Origin: Argopecten irradians
Lineage: Eukaryota; Mollusca; Bivalvia; Pectinida; Pectinidae
Direction of reading: 5' to 3'
Length of the DNA stretch: 64,000 nt
Assembly (NCBI RefSeq): GCF_041381155.1
Contig: NC_091143.1
Span: 23,649,695 to 23,713,694, forward strand
Positions 1-13,779 of this stretch are shown in pieces (the first letter of the stretch is position 1; every line of letters starts with the position of its first letter). The translations under genes and the position numbers were made by a program. The notes beneath the pieces are model-generated. The model searched no databases. It was given only the letters and a program-made list of their open reading frames with translations, and was not told the DNA's origin.

Positions 1-416
1 AAGAACCTACAAATACACGTATCATTTGAGCTTGTCTTACAACCAAACTAGCCAAACCCTAACCCAAATACAAAGTAAACCATGTCTCTTTCACACATTT
101 TTGTCTGTTTGTTGTTGGTAATCGGTAATATATATGGTCATTATGTTTTTATACTATGGGGTTAATTTTATCATCTGTTATTTTTGTGCACAACTCCATT
201 GACTTACAAATCTGTATAGACTTATTGTATTTTACTTTCTTATCAAAACCGCATGATATATATTTGATGTAAATATAAGTTGTCATAATTAAAACAAAAT
301 ATTGGGTGTGTATATTTCTTTGGTTGATTACACAGTAAATGATGTAGATAGTGACATTTGTGTCACATCACGGTGATATTGAAAATAATATTACTACCAT
401 CTCTCTAACCACTCAC

Positions 417-3400
417 CTGAACCTGTGGTGTTGTCTCCCGTGACGAAGACTCGGTCACGGACTGTCAGTGGACTTTGGGTCCTTTCCCACAACACATACT
501 CTGGATCCCTGGCCGGCGGAGCGAAGCCACATACGTTCACCTCAAAGTCACATGACAGTGGGAGCAGAACAGCGGGGGGCTGGGTGGTGGTGGGGACTGT
601 CGTAGTTGTTGTTAGTGTAACTAAAAACCGAACGATGATAAAAAGAGTGTTTTGTAACCACAATTGCAGACTAGGAATTACTTTACAATTATCTGGTTTG
701 ATAATTGTTTTTATCAACTGTATTGAAGTGATTTATATACAATAAAAAGTAGTGGGAAACAATAGGTAGTGTAAGAACAACGAATAGGAGTATAATGAAA
801 TCGAACATTATAACATGATGTAAAGGTCTAATTCCGTCTTTGCATATCTAAATGTTATCTGCCCTCGAGGGTATATATTTATATCGTGACGTCATTTGAT
901 CGCAAACGTAACGTCACAATCTATACCTTCCTGCATGGGAGATAACTCTGTAATATGAAAAGTGGAATAGTACATGTATACTACTTACCATTTGTGAGAA
1001 CAGTGTCGTCGATTGCCAGGTCACTTAGATAGTGGTACTTGGTTGTTGCCTCGAACAGTAGCTATAACAATAATAATAGGATATAATATATTACATGTAC
1101 TAGTTATATTGTGTCATAGGGCAAAACTTTTCCTAATCATGTATTGCGTTTTTCATTAAGCAACAAGTAATAGAGAAACCTTATTCCACAGATTTTTAGA
1201 AATATATTTTGCTGAGGACTCAACATGGGTTAAGAACAAGACTATTTTAAATATTCCTTTCAATGAAATATCGATACTAACATCTTTTCCGTGAATGTCT
1301 TAATTAATATCATATATCCTTTTTGTGAAACATTTCGAAATTGCTTTTTAATCATCCTTTTCATAGTCCTAAAAATGTATTCTCTTGCATGATGATTAAT
1401 ATTATGGGAAAAAATGTATTCAAATATAATAGGAACAATTAGCAGTCATATAATAAATGAACCACTTACTGTGTATGACCCAGGAGAAAGTTCAACAACC
1501 GCCTGCAACCAGTCTGGTCCCTGACGGCCTTTACGTGACCATACAATGTTTGAGTTGCCATTGGAAAAGTTCTGATGCAGACTGAGGGAGCCGACCCCCA
1601 AGCCATTCATTATATACCAGAATGAGAACTGGAGGTGTACATCGGAGTCAATGACGTCACTAGCTAGCACAGCCTTCCAGGACGAGTTTCTAGCTTCGAT
1701 TCCCCGGATGTAGGCGTATTTGCCATCTAGTGTGGATACAAATAATAAATGATAATTTCGTAAAAAAATAAACAATAAAAAAAAAAACAAGCAGAATTAG
1801 TCTATCTTTTTTTACATTTTGGGGCTGAACAATTATACCTGACATAGAAAAATAATAGGTACTTTTCTAGAAAAATCTCAGGATCACAGACAAACACGTA
1901 CCTCCATTGGTATGATCGGTTTTAGGAGCAGACAATCCCCGCACTTCGTTAGTATCACCAATGTGCCAGTCGAAATCACTATGGCTACCGATGTGCCATG
2001 TACAAGAACTGCTCTCAAACGTGCAGTTAATGGCGGAATCATTTCCTGTCAGGTAAAAACAGATTAATCACAAATAATAACGTATATTAAATTCCATTAA
2101 AAACGCGCCATTGTAGTAATCTTCATGATTTATCAGAACTAAAGTTTTTCATTGAATACCTTGCAGTAAGGGTATTCTATGTCTACTGATTTTTTTATTA
2201 TTTGTTTTTAAATCATGGTTCGAAAATTTCCATTGAATTAACAAAAACCATTTACTGCAAAACATATTCACTTTGAAGTAATTAAGAACAATAAAAAGAA
2301 CTACCTAAGAATTCCCGGGAAATTGTTGCCGTTGTCGTTTCGTCTAGGTATGTTGCTGCTGTCGGCTGCTCCCAATATAGATGGGTACCATTTGGTCTAT
2401 TGGCTGACGTTACCGTGTAAACACTGACGTCATCTAATCCTGTGACGTGAGAACTGTCCTCTTTCTCCATTTTAAAAATTACCTACAGTGATGAGAGTCA
2501 CCATATATCATGGTTGGTCATTTATCTCATTACTAGCATACACATTGCAAGAGACCACGAAACGGTTATCCATAATAACACGACCGAAAAGGTGCAAGAC
2601 ATTACATTTTGTGAATTATAGAAATAATAAATGATGCGTTTTTGTTTTTCCTTAGTTCGAGTTGAAATAGATTATAGCAGTTAAACGCATGCATACTTGA
2701 GATGTTATCGGATATTTTGTTTGTTTTAAGTTTGCCATTTCTGAATAAAGTTATTGTTTTGTTTTAATGATTACCATAGGCCAGCATTGCGCTTAATGAT
2801 ACTATTAAATACACGTTAAAAATGATGTGCAACATATCTACCTTAAAAGAAATGTCCATCTTTAGCATTAATGCCACTTTCTTCCATTTCTTGTCATTTG
2901 TATAACCTCGCCAGGCTGTATCCCGGTGACCAGTGGAATACTCCACAACGACTTGCAGACCTGACGCGGAGTTCCCGCGTTTGTCAAACCAGAACTCCAC
3001 ACACACTGCGCCCATCGGCAGTTCTGGAAGCGCCAACTCGAACGAAGTACCGGTGATTGAACGTGAAGAAGTCACTTTTGGCCGAGCATAGTACCCTAAA
3101 CAAGAAAATCTGGTTACAGTAAATTTGGTTAAAGATATACTAAATGTGTTGATATCCTGCTATGTTTTGATAGGATTTGTTTCCAGTATAAAAATGAGAA
3201 GGCAAAGTTTAAATGGATTAAAGATAAAAAGTATAGTAAATACATTGACATTAGCCGCAAAAAGTAGTTGTTTTGTTATAAAGATACAATTTATGCCCCT
3301 CCACACATTTCAAGAACAACTCAACAACTAAATGAAATTGAAATGGCAACCCCAAAAAGGATGACATTTAAATTAATTGTTAATGATCCACCATGTTGAT

Positions 3401-6400
3401 TCAAACAAGGAACAGGAAAATATTTGGAACCAAAATCATGATTAAATATACAATGAAACTTATCAAAATTTATTAATCAAAGTGGGGATGACACAAAAAC
3501 CGCCACTGTCAAACAAAAACAATAACTGTCACTTAAAGGGTGGGTTAAGGGTGGGTTTGAAAACTTTTCAAATATTATAGTGCTTGAAAGGAAAATCAAA
3601 GATGGCTGCTGATCGAGAATAGGGATGCGTACCCTCAGGCCACACTAACCAATCAAAAGCCTGCGATATCATTCCGTCATCAGCAGCCAATCAGAAAAAA
3701 TATTGATTCTATAAAAGATTCCTTGTCCAAATTAAAAGACAGTATATATCATAGTTTTAAAGAGTCAAACTTCATTTTTTTAAAATCCAAATTAGACATT
3801 CCTTGAAAAAATCCTGAAATAATTACAAAACATATTGATATAACTTGATATGAGTTACAAGCATAAAATAATCTAATTTCTTAGCTAGCATTTATGCCCC
3901 TTCACATATATCAATAACAACTGAACAACTAAATGAAATTGAAATGGCCACCCCAAAAATGGTGACATTTAAATTTATTGTTAATGATCCACCATGTGGA
4001 TTAAAACAAGAAATGACGATTATCAATGCAAAATCAAAATCACCACAACTAAAGAATAAAATTTTATCAAAATCATGTTAGCCTAAGTGGATTGGCCCAA
4101 ACCCCCCCACAAATACCTATATGATACAAAACCTGCGATGTCATTCCGTCATCAGCAGCCAATCAGAAAAGATATTGATTCTGTTAAAGATTCCTTGTCC
4201 AAATTATAAGACAGTATACATCATAGTTTTAAAGAGTCAAACTTCAAAAAAAATTTTGAATCCAAATTAGACATTCCTTGAAAAAAATCCTAAAATAATT
4301 ACGAAACATAAAAATATAGCTTGATATGAGTTACAAGCTAATTTCTAAGCTAGCATTTATTTATGCTTAAGGAAAAATGACTGTTCTACACATTGGACTA
4401 CATATATTACCTTTATTATTGGTATGTTCACCTGTCCCTCCAAATCCAAAGAATCCTCCAATTTTATCTTGTTTTAACTCCCATATGGCACCAGGATTAA
4501 GATTCTGATATGAACACAAGTCACTGTCAAAAGAACAACTGGCGTTTGTGATAGTATGGTTCTTTACTGAGGCACACGAGCTCATGACCCATACCTTTCC
4601 CGCATACGGAGAACTGGCGGCGACATTACCTTTAAAACATATAAGTCATATTGATTAATAACACGATTAGCATAGGCAAAAGTATAATCAGTATTATTAG
4701 GTTAATAACACAGGCAAAATTCTAGTATCTTCCTTACCGATTTTACTAGAAAATTGATTTACCTGTAATTCGTTCGAGGTTTTGCCTGAAACTGACATGG
4801 AAATGATTTAATTGTCACTTGAAGGAAACTTCATGTTAGTTTCAGATGAACAGTCTAAAATTGATTAGAAAAATGGTTTTTGAACCGAAACTATCATCAT
4901 TTTGGAAGGTTTCTGTTTATCCCCGATTTTCTCGAGGAATAAAACGAATGTTTCCACCTAAAATATTATGTTCAAATAAAATGTTCAAAATATTCATTTG
5001 TAAATAAAAAACATGAAAAGAATAAGTATGGTAAAACAATCAGTGACAATCGATGACCATCTCTGTGCACATCTTCGCTAGCCAAGGCTTCTAATTACGT
5101 TACACTTCAAGTGTAACGTAATCAGAAGCCTTGGCTAGCGAAGATGCTATGTGCACTGCATCCTCGATATTCCAGGGTTCCGATCACTTGCGATCTCTAC
5201 ATCCCTTGACTATCTCATAGTAGAACTGGAGGCAGCTCAGAGAAAAGAATCTTAACCAAACACAGACCAGCAAACATTTAAATACATAGTCCAGGGGTGT
5301 AGCGATCGTAAGTGATCGGAACCCCTGGAGTATCAAAGATGTATGCCTTGATCCGATCTGATCAGATATCGTACTACATCCAGTGGTCTGGTAAGAATAT
5401 CATTACATCAATTATAATTTCCAAAATTACGAAAATATTTAGAAATATCATGGAACAATTACAAGTTGTTACGTAAAATATTTATCATCAATCAAAACCG
5501 TAAATGTATGTAGAAGAATAGGTATTATCAATATGATAGCGAAATAAATACTCAAAGTTCGTTTATTGAAGGTAAATATATTCATTGCAGGTAAAATGAG
5601 TGTAACGAAGACACATCGAGATGTAAGAGTCAATTCGATCCTTCCGGGTTCTTCATCAGGTAAAATACAAATGATAGAACTGCTATATGTATACTTATTT
5701 GACTTGTAATCGCAGATGGAAGCAGAAAACTTCTCATATGGGATCATAAAGTGATCTAAATTGTGATGCCAGAACAGATCATAGTTTATAAGATTATCAG
5801 GAAACACAATTTCTTAAGTGATCCTACGATTATTCATCTTTAGCCGAGTTGAAGAGTACTTCAATGCTGTTCTGAACAAGTACAGATAACATGTCTTTAT
5901 CACAAGACGTATCTCGTACTATTTTCAGAAATAGACCGTGACACCACTTTAATATGATACACATGTTGAACGTATAATTATGATTTCTAATACTCCTACA
6001 ATCTTTCTTTTTAATGTCTTTTTCTATGTCTTTTTTAGTCTCTGTCTCAGCCGTTAAGATTTTAATGTAAAAAAAATTAAAGCACTATATAAAAATGTAA
6101 AGAAAGCGATTCAATGCACTTGATTCAAAAGAACCATGAAGCATTTATGTTTGGTGCAAGATTCCTAAACTTGTTGGTGATGTTGAGATTTAATAAAAAT
6201 TGAACAGAAACAAAACGTGTTGGAAGGTGTAGAATTAATTAATTTGTTTTCCGTTTTATCACAAAAAATCAGGTTGTATACAAATTATATTAGATCTAGC
6301 ATGTTTTTTTTTCATTTCGTGTTAACGACACGGTTAAGGAAGTATGAAGTTATACAAATATCTTGTTTCGACTTTGGCTTTCGAGAGTTTAATTGATACG

Positions 6401-6659
6401 TCGAATTTAATTTCATAAAAATATACCGGAAAACAATTGCTAATGAAAACTGGCAGCACATTGCAACATCTAGTGTGTCGAAATTGCATAGGGCAAGGAA
6501 TTATCAAATCAAATTATATATAGAAAATTTTCAAATGTGAAGTTTTTATTAAAAAGAAAAAAGAAAGAAAATTAATTAAAAATTTAAACAAATATTGAAC
6601 TTACCTAATATTACAAACAAAAACAGCGAGTTCCACAAAACCTTCAATATAATATCCAT
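417..6659 (-). CDS. Secreted MAM-domain protein, 5' part (eight exons, 3' end outside window)
   Basis: Exons on the minus strand: 6659-6605, 4629-4411, 3095-2842, 2482-2305, 2045-1902, 1726-1470, 1061-989, 620-417. All have GT..AG borders and the phases join without a break (1384 nt, 461 codons plus one base). The start was chosen because it opens a hydrophobic signal peptide (MDIILKVLWNSLFLFVILG). MAM domain 1 spans about residues 50-197 (CSFDSDLC at 50-57, CVEFWF at 123-128, LDDVSVY near 192). MAM 2 spans about 243-390 (CTFESSSC, SFWYIMNG at 318-325, LAIDD). A Thr/Pro-rich linker (TLTTTTTVPTTTQPP, from 395) leads into MAM 3, which begins CDFEVNVC at 417-424 and is cut by the window edge. 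MAM domains are extracellular adhesion or oligomerisation modules of about 160 residues; the ligand cannot be told. Exon borders recur at similar places in MAM 1 and 2, as expected if the gene grew by domain duplication. MAM 1 shows three of the usual four cysteines. Further MAM repeats or a membrane anchor could lie beyond base 1. Confidence 0.88.
836..960. mobile_element. Foldback element of the 'AGATAACTCTGTAATATG' family
   Basis: Sits in the intron between exons 7 and 8 of the MAM gene. The left end reads TTTGCATATCTAAATGTTATCTGCC and the right end GGGAGATAACTCTGTAATATG, roughly complementary, with paired TGACGTCA-like and ACGTCACA segments inside. The same ends occur around the COPS2 3' UTR foldback at 61,788-61,976, and partial ends recur in the segmental repeats. 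It has no coding capacity, so it is a non-autonomous element. Confidence 0.6.
3290..4340. repeat. Diverged tandem duplication inside a MAM-gene intron
   Basis: Copy A (about 3290-3865) and copy B (about 3890-4340) share the same ordered landmarks: AACAACTAAATGAAATTGAAATGGC, then TTAATGATCCACCATGT, then ATTCCGTCATCAGCAGCCAATCAG, then GACATTCCTTGAAAAAA and TTGATATGAGTTACAAGC. Copy B lacks about 120 bp from the middle of A, and the two differ by scattered substitutions. It lies within intron 2 (3096-4410), so it should not alter the protein. Confidence 0.75.
5065..5156. repeat. Near-perfect 92-bp hairpin
   Basis: GTGCACATCTTCGCTAGCC at the left is answered by GGCTAGCGAAGATGCTATGTGCAC at the right. 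The arms are about 43 bp and meet at an ACACTTCAAGTGT centre with almost no loop. It lies in MAM-gene intron 1 and touches the next foldback element. It is probably a foldback element or a cruciform-forming insertion, and encodes nothing. Confidence 0.8.
5159..5341. mobile_element. Foldback MITE, 'CATCCTCGATATTCCAGGG' family
   Basis: Terminal inverted repeats of about 50 bp: the left end begins CATCCTCGATATTCCAGGGT and runs through GATCACTTGCGATCTC; the right end reads GATCGTAAGTGATCGGAACC, then CCCTGGAGTATCAAAGATG. The interior carries CAGCTCAGAGAAAAGAA and ACACAGACCAGCAAACATTT, also found in the copy starting at 18,975. No ORF. This is the most compact complete copy in the window; the segmental repeats carry parts of the same family. 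Confidence 0.75.
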
Positions 6660-9513
6660 TATGGTTATCGGTGGACGAGGATTTTCTGAATGAAATGTAC
6701 TAGTGTGTGTGATAGGATTATATATTGATAGGGTCCCGTAGATAGGTCGACCTGTCTGTTCGCGACCCGCCACATGATGATAACATCCCAGCTCACACTG
6801 ATAACATTGTGAATATCTTTATTTGTATTGCTCTATAATTCTTTTAATTGATATGCCAAATACGACAGGGCCAAGATTCAAAGTGTGTTATGGGGTCAGT
6901 TGGGAGCTTGATGCCAGGGTATCTACCGTGTTTTTTTTATAAAGCGGGTCTGTCAGCTAGTTACCCGAACATAACATCCATCAACAGGAATGTTCAAAGC
7001 AGCGATGACGTATTGATACCATTAACTTTTCTCCACCTGAAGTATTGATGACCTTCCAACAACATGACCTTCAGACACACCTCCAACATGGTCGACAAAA
7101 GGACACACATCCATCAAGTTTTCCTGTACTTATTGCGAAATCTAAAAATGTGCAAGTAAATGAAACATTAACGATCTTTTTTTAATTGAACTTCAAAATA
7201 TTAAATTAAAAGACGCCATTAAAATGTTTTACTAGCAATGTCTGCATAGTTAAAACATTTTACGAAATGGCTTATGAATCTATGAATGCACAATGAAAAC
7301 AGAACGCGTGTTCTTTTCCTCCATTCGACATAACATTTATTATGAATTTCGCAGGTTTATTAGTATTAATAAGATTCATTATCTCAAAACAACATCATTA
7401 GTTATTGGGAATAGGGAATAATGTGAAATACGCTTTGGTTCTATATAATTATGCACTTTTTAATATGGAGTTATATATTTATTTATTACAGTCTTTATAT
7501 ATGGCTGCTGTTATGCATCATGTTTCGGCGACATTATCAATTGGTTATTTTTTTCACTAGTAAGCAGTAGTAATTGACGAGACCTATTGACAAGAACGGA
7601 CGAAAAGTATGTTACTGGGTCAGTTACCGAGAAGGATAAGCAAGTTTGTACGAACGTTATGACCTTATAATGGTAATTTATCAGTGGAACTGGTCAAAGC
7701 GCGTAAGGCGTATCACCGAAACATTGACGACCTTCCAACAAACTGACCTTAAGACACACTCATTCCCTTGTAATAACAAACATACCCGATTTATTCTACA
7801 TTTACTAAATACTACTTCCGACTTTTTTATTTACTCGAAAGTATTTATATATATACATATATAAACAAATAATAATATCACCGCTAATATTTATTGAAAA
7901 GATATGAAACTTAATTCAGTTCAGACGAATATTTAAATGGAAAAGATGCTTTTCTTTTCGAAAATAAAAATATACATTTAGAGGCAAATTGTGTCCATGA
8001 TGTTTGTTATGAAAAAGAGCTATTGCGATTAAAATATTATAAATATACTTGCTATTTACAAATGGTTTGCGAAATCACATAAAGGCGCCTTATTTAAGAT
8101 ATTGCCAAAAATATGGTATTCGTTATGACATTTTCAAAGCCAATTTTAATTAACTTGAATTACATGTATTTAATATCAAAACCCATACCAATAATCCGTT
8201 TCGTTTTTTTCATCTTAATTGCAAATATTTGCTCTATACAAATGCAATAGTACATGTATACTTAAAAAGTAGTATTCTTTCACTTACATATATCTACAAA
8301 TGTTTACATTGAAATTCAATAGATTTAGTTTATACAAAATAGACGTAACAAAGCTAGATTAACGATAATGTTTTTCAGATACATTTGTACATTCATCACA
8401 GTCCTAATCAATTATTTCTATAGTTTGACCGACCTAGTTCTATATTTGGAGTTAAAGCAATCTAATTTATTTGGTCAAGTACACCTATGAAAAGTCTAAG
8501 ACCACCTTGACACATTTAATCCAGCCAAAACAAGAAATTTGTCATCCCAAATCATTTAAACTAAAACGCCCCGTGTGCACATTTCAGCCAATCTAATGTA
8601 TCATCGATAACACTATTTTCCTATGGCAAATATCCCATTTTCTTTTAATTGATTTTCTTTCAATGTGGGTATTAATAGTTATATGACTTAATATAAATCA
8701 GGTTACAAACGATATGTTAAGATAAATAATCAACTTAACATTCCAATTACTTTAACTTGCCTTATTAATGCAGTATTAGTTATTTTTTATGAGTCAAAAC
8801 TTGATCATTCTTATTTAAAATACACATAACAAAATTGTATTCCAAAGAATTCGGTCATGATACCAGGATTTAAGGCTATAAATGTTTAAGATTGAATGAT
8901 TTATTGATACTTCATGGATCACAATTTTACGCATCAATTGATATCTCAATGATTGCGAAAATAATCCGCTGTCAAAAGTAAATAAATAAATAAAAAAGTG
9001 TGAAGTCTATATCCATTCTTTCATATATATAGATTCAATCAGGATATTTGATCCAGTTCTTGTATTAGCTTGAGGTATTTCCTATTTTATGTTAAAACAA
9101 TTTGTAAGGGTCGTTGAAGTAGAAGACGCTGATGTTTCCGGAGCACCGAGTCTGATAGACCTTATACAAAGTTAGGCTTCTCGTTTATTTACGTCTTTGT
9201 AGGGCATGCTTAGAATATAGCGATCATATCATATAATGCCTTATAAAAATATAAACATTTTGTTAAGTGAACCTTCTGAAAAGCTGTGTCAATGTCGATT
9301 CCTTATAGTGTTTTTTTTTCTTTTTAACTAAAAAGAAACTAAGTATTTTGCACCTGACAAAATGGGTAATTTCTGTAACTGATGTTTATGAAGTTATGAA
9401 TATATAATTGCACTTAACATGTTCATTATTTCACCAAGCTCTCACATACTATTTTGAGAGATAGGTGGGGAAGATCAGGATGAAGATGATACCAGTAATA
9501 CACTTCACGTTAT

Positions 9514-9696
9514 GTGTTGGTTGTTCGTCTCCGCTATATGTTCATAATTTACGTTTTACTGTGTTTGAATGCTGCTATCGCCGGTACTCGATCGCTTGAT
9601 GTGATAACACCATCGCGAGAAGATAGATTAGTGAGCACTCTTAATGTCCCATCCTTTGTGTTCAGGTCTAAGTGGTTTAGTGAAGATAACAGTTGA
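9514..9696 (+). CDS. Weak candidate: short secreted-peptide ORF or lone first exon
   Basis: A 60-codon ORF. From the second methionine it reads MFIIYVLLCLNAAIAG, a plausible signal peptide with an AIAG cleavage site, followed by about 35 residues rich in Ser, Arg and Asp with no cysteines. I recognise no family. There is no clear TATA box or poly(A) signal, and an ORF this short arises by chance in AT-rich DNA. It could also be a first exon, since CAGGTCTAAG near the end resembles a weak donor. Treat it as a lead only. Confidence 0.2.
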   Translation: MLVVRLRYMFIIYVLLCLNAAIAGTRSLDVITPSREDRLVSTLNVPSFVFRSKWFSEDNS

Positions 9697-12359
9697 CTTG
9701 AGGAGTAGCTAACTCAGGTCAATCTAAACGACTACGGTAGAGAATCGCATTCATTATTTGGTGTTATGATAAATACAATTACTAAGATAATAATAAAACA
9801 TTATTTATTGGGGATGAAAACCTATTTAGCAAAGCTGATCATCAACAGGGTTATTTAAAATTGATTATTCTTCGGAGTAATATGCATCACAGATAGTTAT
9901 TTAAGTTGAATAATTGTCATAATGAAACGGACAAAATTATTACAGTATGTAATTAATTAAATTGTTCATTATTACTGTAATATAAGCGATGCATAATATA
10001 TACATAATACCAATTAAGCATATGACAGAAAATGTTTAAATTCACAATTATCACATAAACGCACAATTAAAATTTTCACAGATCACAGATGTAATGTATG
10101 ATATGTTTATCAAATACTACAAATCAATTTATTGTTATTGGTAATCTATAGGCTTATAACATGTACTGTAACTAGACATATTACAAAAATGTTATAAACC
10201 GACAGTTTCAATTAAAAGTAATCGATGATATTTGATTTAATAATATAAACCGCCATATACTTCTCGTAAGTAATTATTGTATGTCTGATGCTGTTGATGT
10301 TTATAAAATACATAAATTTTATTATAGTTATATAATATTATGTTCTTTGTATAAATCACTGTAAAAATAATATTTACAATTTTACCTAATCCAAAACATT
10401 TTTTCTTCCAAATTGTTGTCTTCTGATGTGAAACGCTTAGACGCCGAATATGTATCTTTATAATCGGTTATTCGCTTTGGTGTAAATTTGGCAAAACATC
10501 TTTTGTGATGCTCATTTATGTCAAAAGCTACAACACTTTGTAAGTATAGCATGAATTATGGGACATCCCGTTTAAATGTGTATTAATATCAGTATTGGTG
10601 TTTATAAAATGATTTAGTTCGATACATTCAGCCAGCAATTGGTGTGGATAGATTATCGACATAGTATTGGGTACTCGATCTTTATATTATATACATATGT
10701 ATATCATGACACTATTGTTTCCCCCGAAATAGGATGATACTGGATTTGTAAAGTGTGTAAAGTCAGTGTCGATGAGAATGTTCGATGACAACCACCCCAT
10801 GATATCAAAGCGTATTAAGACATGCATGGAATACTGAACGGTAAAGCAGGTAATGGCTGGGAAGAGCGGTTTTCAAGAAATATTTTTGATTTTCGAAAAT
10901 TGATAATTGATAAACATGTTTATTATAAGTCTACAAAATATAATTATTAGACAATCCGATATGCTATTAATTTAGACGTATTATACACTTACTGTCCTCG
11001 TATACATGAAGGATAGTGGTAATATTTGGATTCGGAACCATCAAACAACGTTTTTTTAAGTTTTATTTCTTTTTTCATAAAGGATATTAAGTTGGAATGT
11101 TAGTAAAGATGGTACTAGACTCCTCTTGAGAATTCTTGTAAACACTAAGATCCTCATACGAAGGTATTAAGTGTTTACGCAGACGTCTGGTGAACCCTTT
11201 GTCTCCTGTCGATTGTTCTCACAGGTACAGCATCGCTCGACCATGAGCAGTCTGGCCTTGGATTGTGGACCTTCCGACGCTAGTTCCTTTAATTCATGAC
11301 CAAGGTAAACGTGGGTTCAATGCCAGGTTATGTCTACTGTTTATTATCAAACAAATAGTATCGACATGAATTAATACGTAATAAACTGAAAGAAAGTGTA
11401 TTCTAACCTGCGAAAAAGTTTATCATAGGAGTTCACTCCGAATTTTGTCGCATAAAATCATAACACATTAAATAAATCAGATTGAACCATATAATTCAAT
11501 CTTCTATCATGCATAATTCCCCAATTCTAGGGTTCTTTTTCTACGAATTTATTTCGTACAATTGTACTCTTCTCTGCCGATTAAGAGCGACTTTATATAT
11601 GGCGACGGCATTTTCATTTTCACGAGGTGATAACAAAACAGAGAATTGTATATATTTTTTTAATTAATAAATAATATGAAATTATTAAAAAAAATCTGAT
11701 TCTATGATTACATTACTATTTTCGTTCTATTTCTACCTTGAAGCTGCTCGTTAGAACATAACGGTTCCGTTTATCATACCCCATATCTCTGTTTAGATTA
11801 CAATTATATCAAGATTCAACCTGGGTTACATCTTCCGTACATCCAGTTATCTACTAGGGCCATTTTTTCGCTATCCTTTCATGGTTTATATAATTCAACT
11901 AATTCTCCAATTTCGCGCATCAATTTTATGTGTGAGCAATATATCCCCCCCCCCCCGAAAATAATCGGCTACTTGTATACAGTATATCAAGAATCAATCT
12001 GGTTTTGTTCATCTTGAATTATTTCAAACGTCATTACTTTATTTTAATCATCCCGTGTGCTTTGAGTTTACTATACGACCAGATTCTTTCATATGTATGC
12101 ATGGGTTCTTAATCAGGTATCGCCGTCCCTGTGAAATAGAGCAAGAACGTGAGACCAATTTATAAATAAACCACACACGACAATGTTATCGAGAGAGATG
12201 TCCACGTTGAAAAGCGACCGCGTGTGGATATTGATAATATAAGGATACGATTCCCAGCAACGTTGACAGCGGAAGTGACGTAGATGCCTTCAAGATGGCG
12301 TGGTAATTATCTTATCTGTCTTAAAGGTATCACGCCACCAACTAGCTGGATATCACGCC

Positions 12360-12470
12360 ACACCTGATTGCCCGCTCAAACTGGAGGGCCACGTCATGAA
12401 GATATAAAGGGCTCCTTTTCTCAAATCTCGTGTGCAGGGGCTGATGCAACCCGTTCATCAACAATCGTCC
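12360..12470 (+). promoter_or_regulatory. Possible TATA-box core promoter without an assigned gene
   Basis: GATATAAAGGGCTCC near 12,399 looks like a TATA box. The flanks (12,180-12,470) are more GC-rich than their surroundings and carry CRE-like GTGACGTAG and CACGTCATG and a direct repeat of ATCACGCCAC. No coding exon is evident downstream, so this may be part of a dispersed element instead. Confidence 0.2.
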
Positions 12471-13574
12471 ACTAGGCCTAGCTACTATCACGATAGTATG
12501 TGGCTTAAATCAACGAATCAAGAACGATAAAAAAAGCAAACAGATGGGTTTTTATAAATACGCGATTGGAACCTTGCTACCAGATGCACACACATTTTTA
12601 ACATTGATACACAGGGCTAAAATTTATAACAATATTGCCTTCAATATACACACTCTAGATAAGCGTTTTGAAATTAAATTGGAGAAAATTGATGAAGGTA
12701 CTGTTATTGATGTTTGTCCCTGAAGACGTTTTCGTAAATTCGTGACATTTGCTAATGGAAGTATCATGCTTATATCATGAATATTAATACTAAATTTTCC
12801 TTCATTACAAAAATGAACAAATAGTTTCAAGTACAAAGTATCACGACACCTCATCTTACACATTTCAATTAATTTACCCTAATACCACTTTTAATTCACC
12901 TATCAAATGACAACTTTACTTTATGTGAATTTGACCTCATTTTAGGTGACTTAAACTCCGTGCTAATGTTCATGTGTTAGGTATTATTACCTGAACTGCT
13001 CTTTGTAATTTGTATACCTGAAGATGATACAACAGGTGCATCGGTTTACAGACCTTCCTAGTTCACGCTTCGTTCACTGGTACTACACACAGCTCCGATA
13101 AACACACTTGACTTATTTTATCTTATCACGACAAATTATCGTAAGCCTTGACCATGAAAAATATGTAAATTCGAACATGCAGCAATGTAAGAGGGGACTG
13201 TGAGTTAACGGATGTACGACAATAGTCCTGATATAGTTATCATTAAACACAGAATAAATGTTAATGAACTGTCGGCAGGAACGTTTATCAGGATCATCAA
13301 AGGTTTCTATGTGGAGGAACATCTCAAGGCTATGAAATGTATGATTATCTACTGAATGTCTATATCTTACCTCATGTTATCATGGATACTTCAATTGACT
13401 CAATATTTCCAATTTGAGAATAATAAAGTTATGATGTTTCCAAATTGAGCTATAATAAAAAGCTCATTAATGTAACATATGTTTGTTACTTATAATTTTG
13501 ATATTTACACTTGTTTCGGCTATCTTGTAATAGGTTGATGGAGAATGTAAGTAAGTTGAACGTTCAACATAATT

Positions 13575-13776
13575 ACTGTAAACCAACTTTCTTTCGCGGC
13601 TATTAAATTTAACGATTTCATTTCAAGGCATGTTCACGGACTGAAAAAAGGAATGAAAATTCATATCAATAAATATCATGTACATAGTTATTCGTGGAGA
13701 CAAACTTTCGTAAAAGTTCGATCGCGAAATTCGCGAAAGTAAATCGCCGCATGCCAAATAAAATTGGTTTACAGTA
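13575..13776. mobile_element. MITE with 'ACTGTAAACCAA' inverted ends
   Basis: The left end ACTGTAAACCAACTTTC is answered at the right by AAATTGGTTTACAGT. The interior contains TTTCGCGGCTATT and its near-complement GCGAAAGTAAATCGCCGC. It is about 200 bp with no ORF of its own. A related fragment (ACGTAAACCAATTTTCTTTTGCGG) lies in COPS2 intron 7 at about 57,914. Confidence 0.65.
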
Positions 13777-13779
13777 TGT

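Larger units (their letters stand above)
6780..13570. other. Long AT-rich intergenic region without a supported gene
   Basis: Upstream of the MAM gene I find no run of exons joined by splice sites. A degenerate pair of about 150-200 bp segments, near 6,890-7,110 and 7,610-7,770, shares GGTCAGTT and GACCTTCCAACAA...TGACCTT...AGACACAC, so it is an old dispersed repeat. A homopolymeric C run lies near 11,945-11,957. A TATA-like promoter candidate (about 12,399) and one signal-peptide-like ORF (9,514-9,696) are listed separately. The rest is AT-rich sequence in which I see nothing. Confidence 0.6.
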
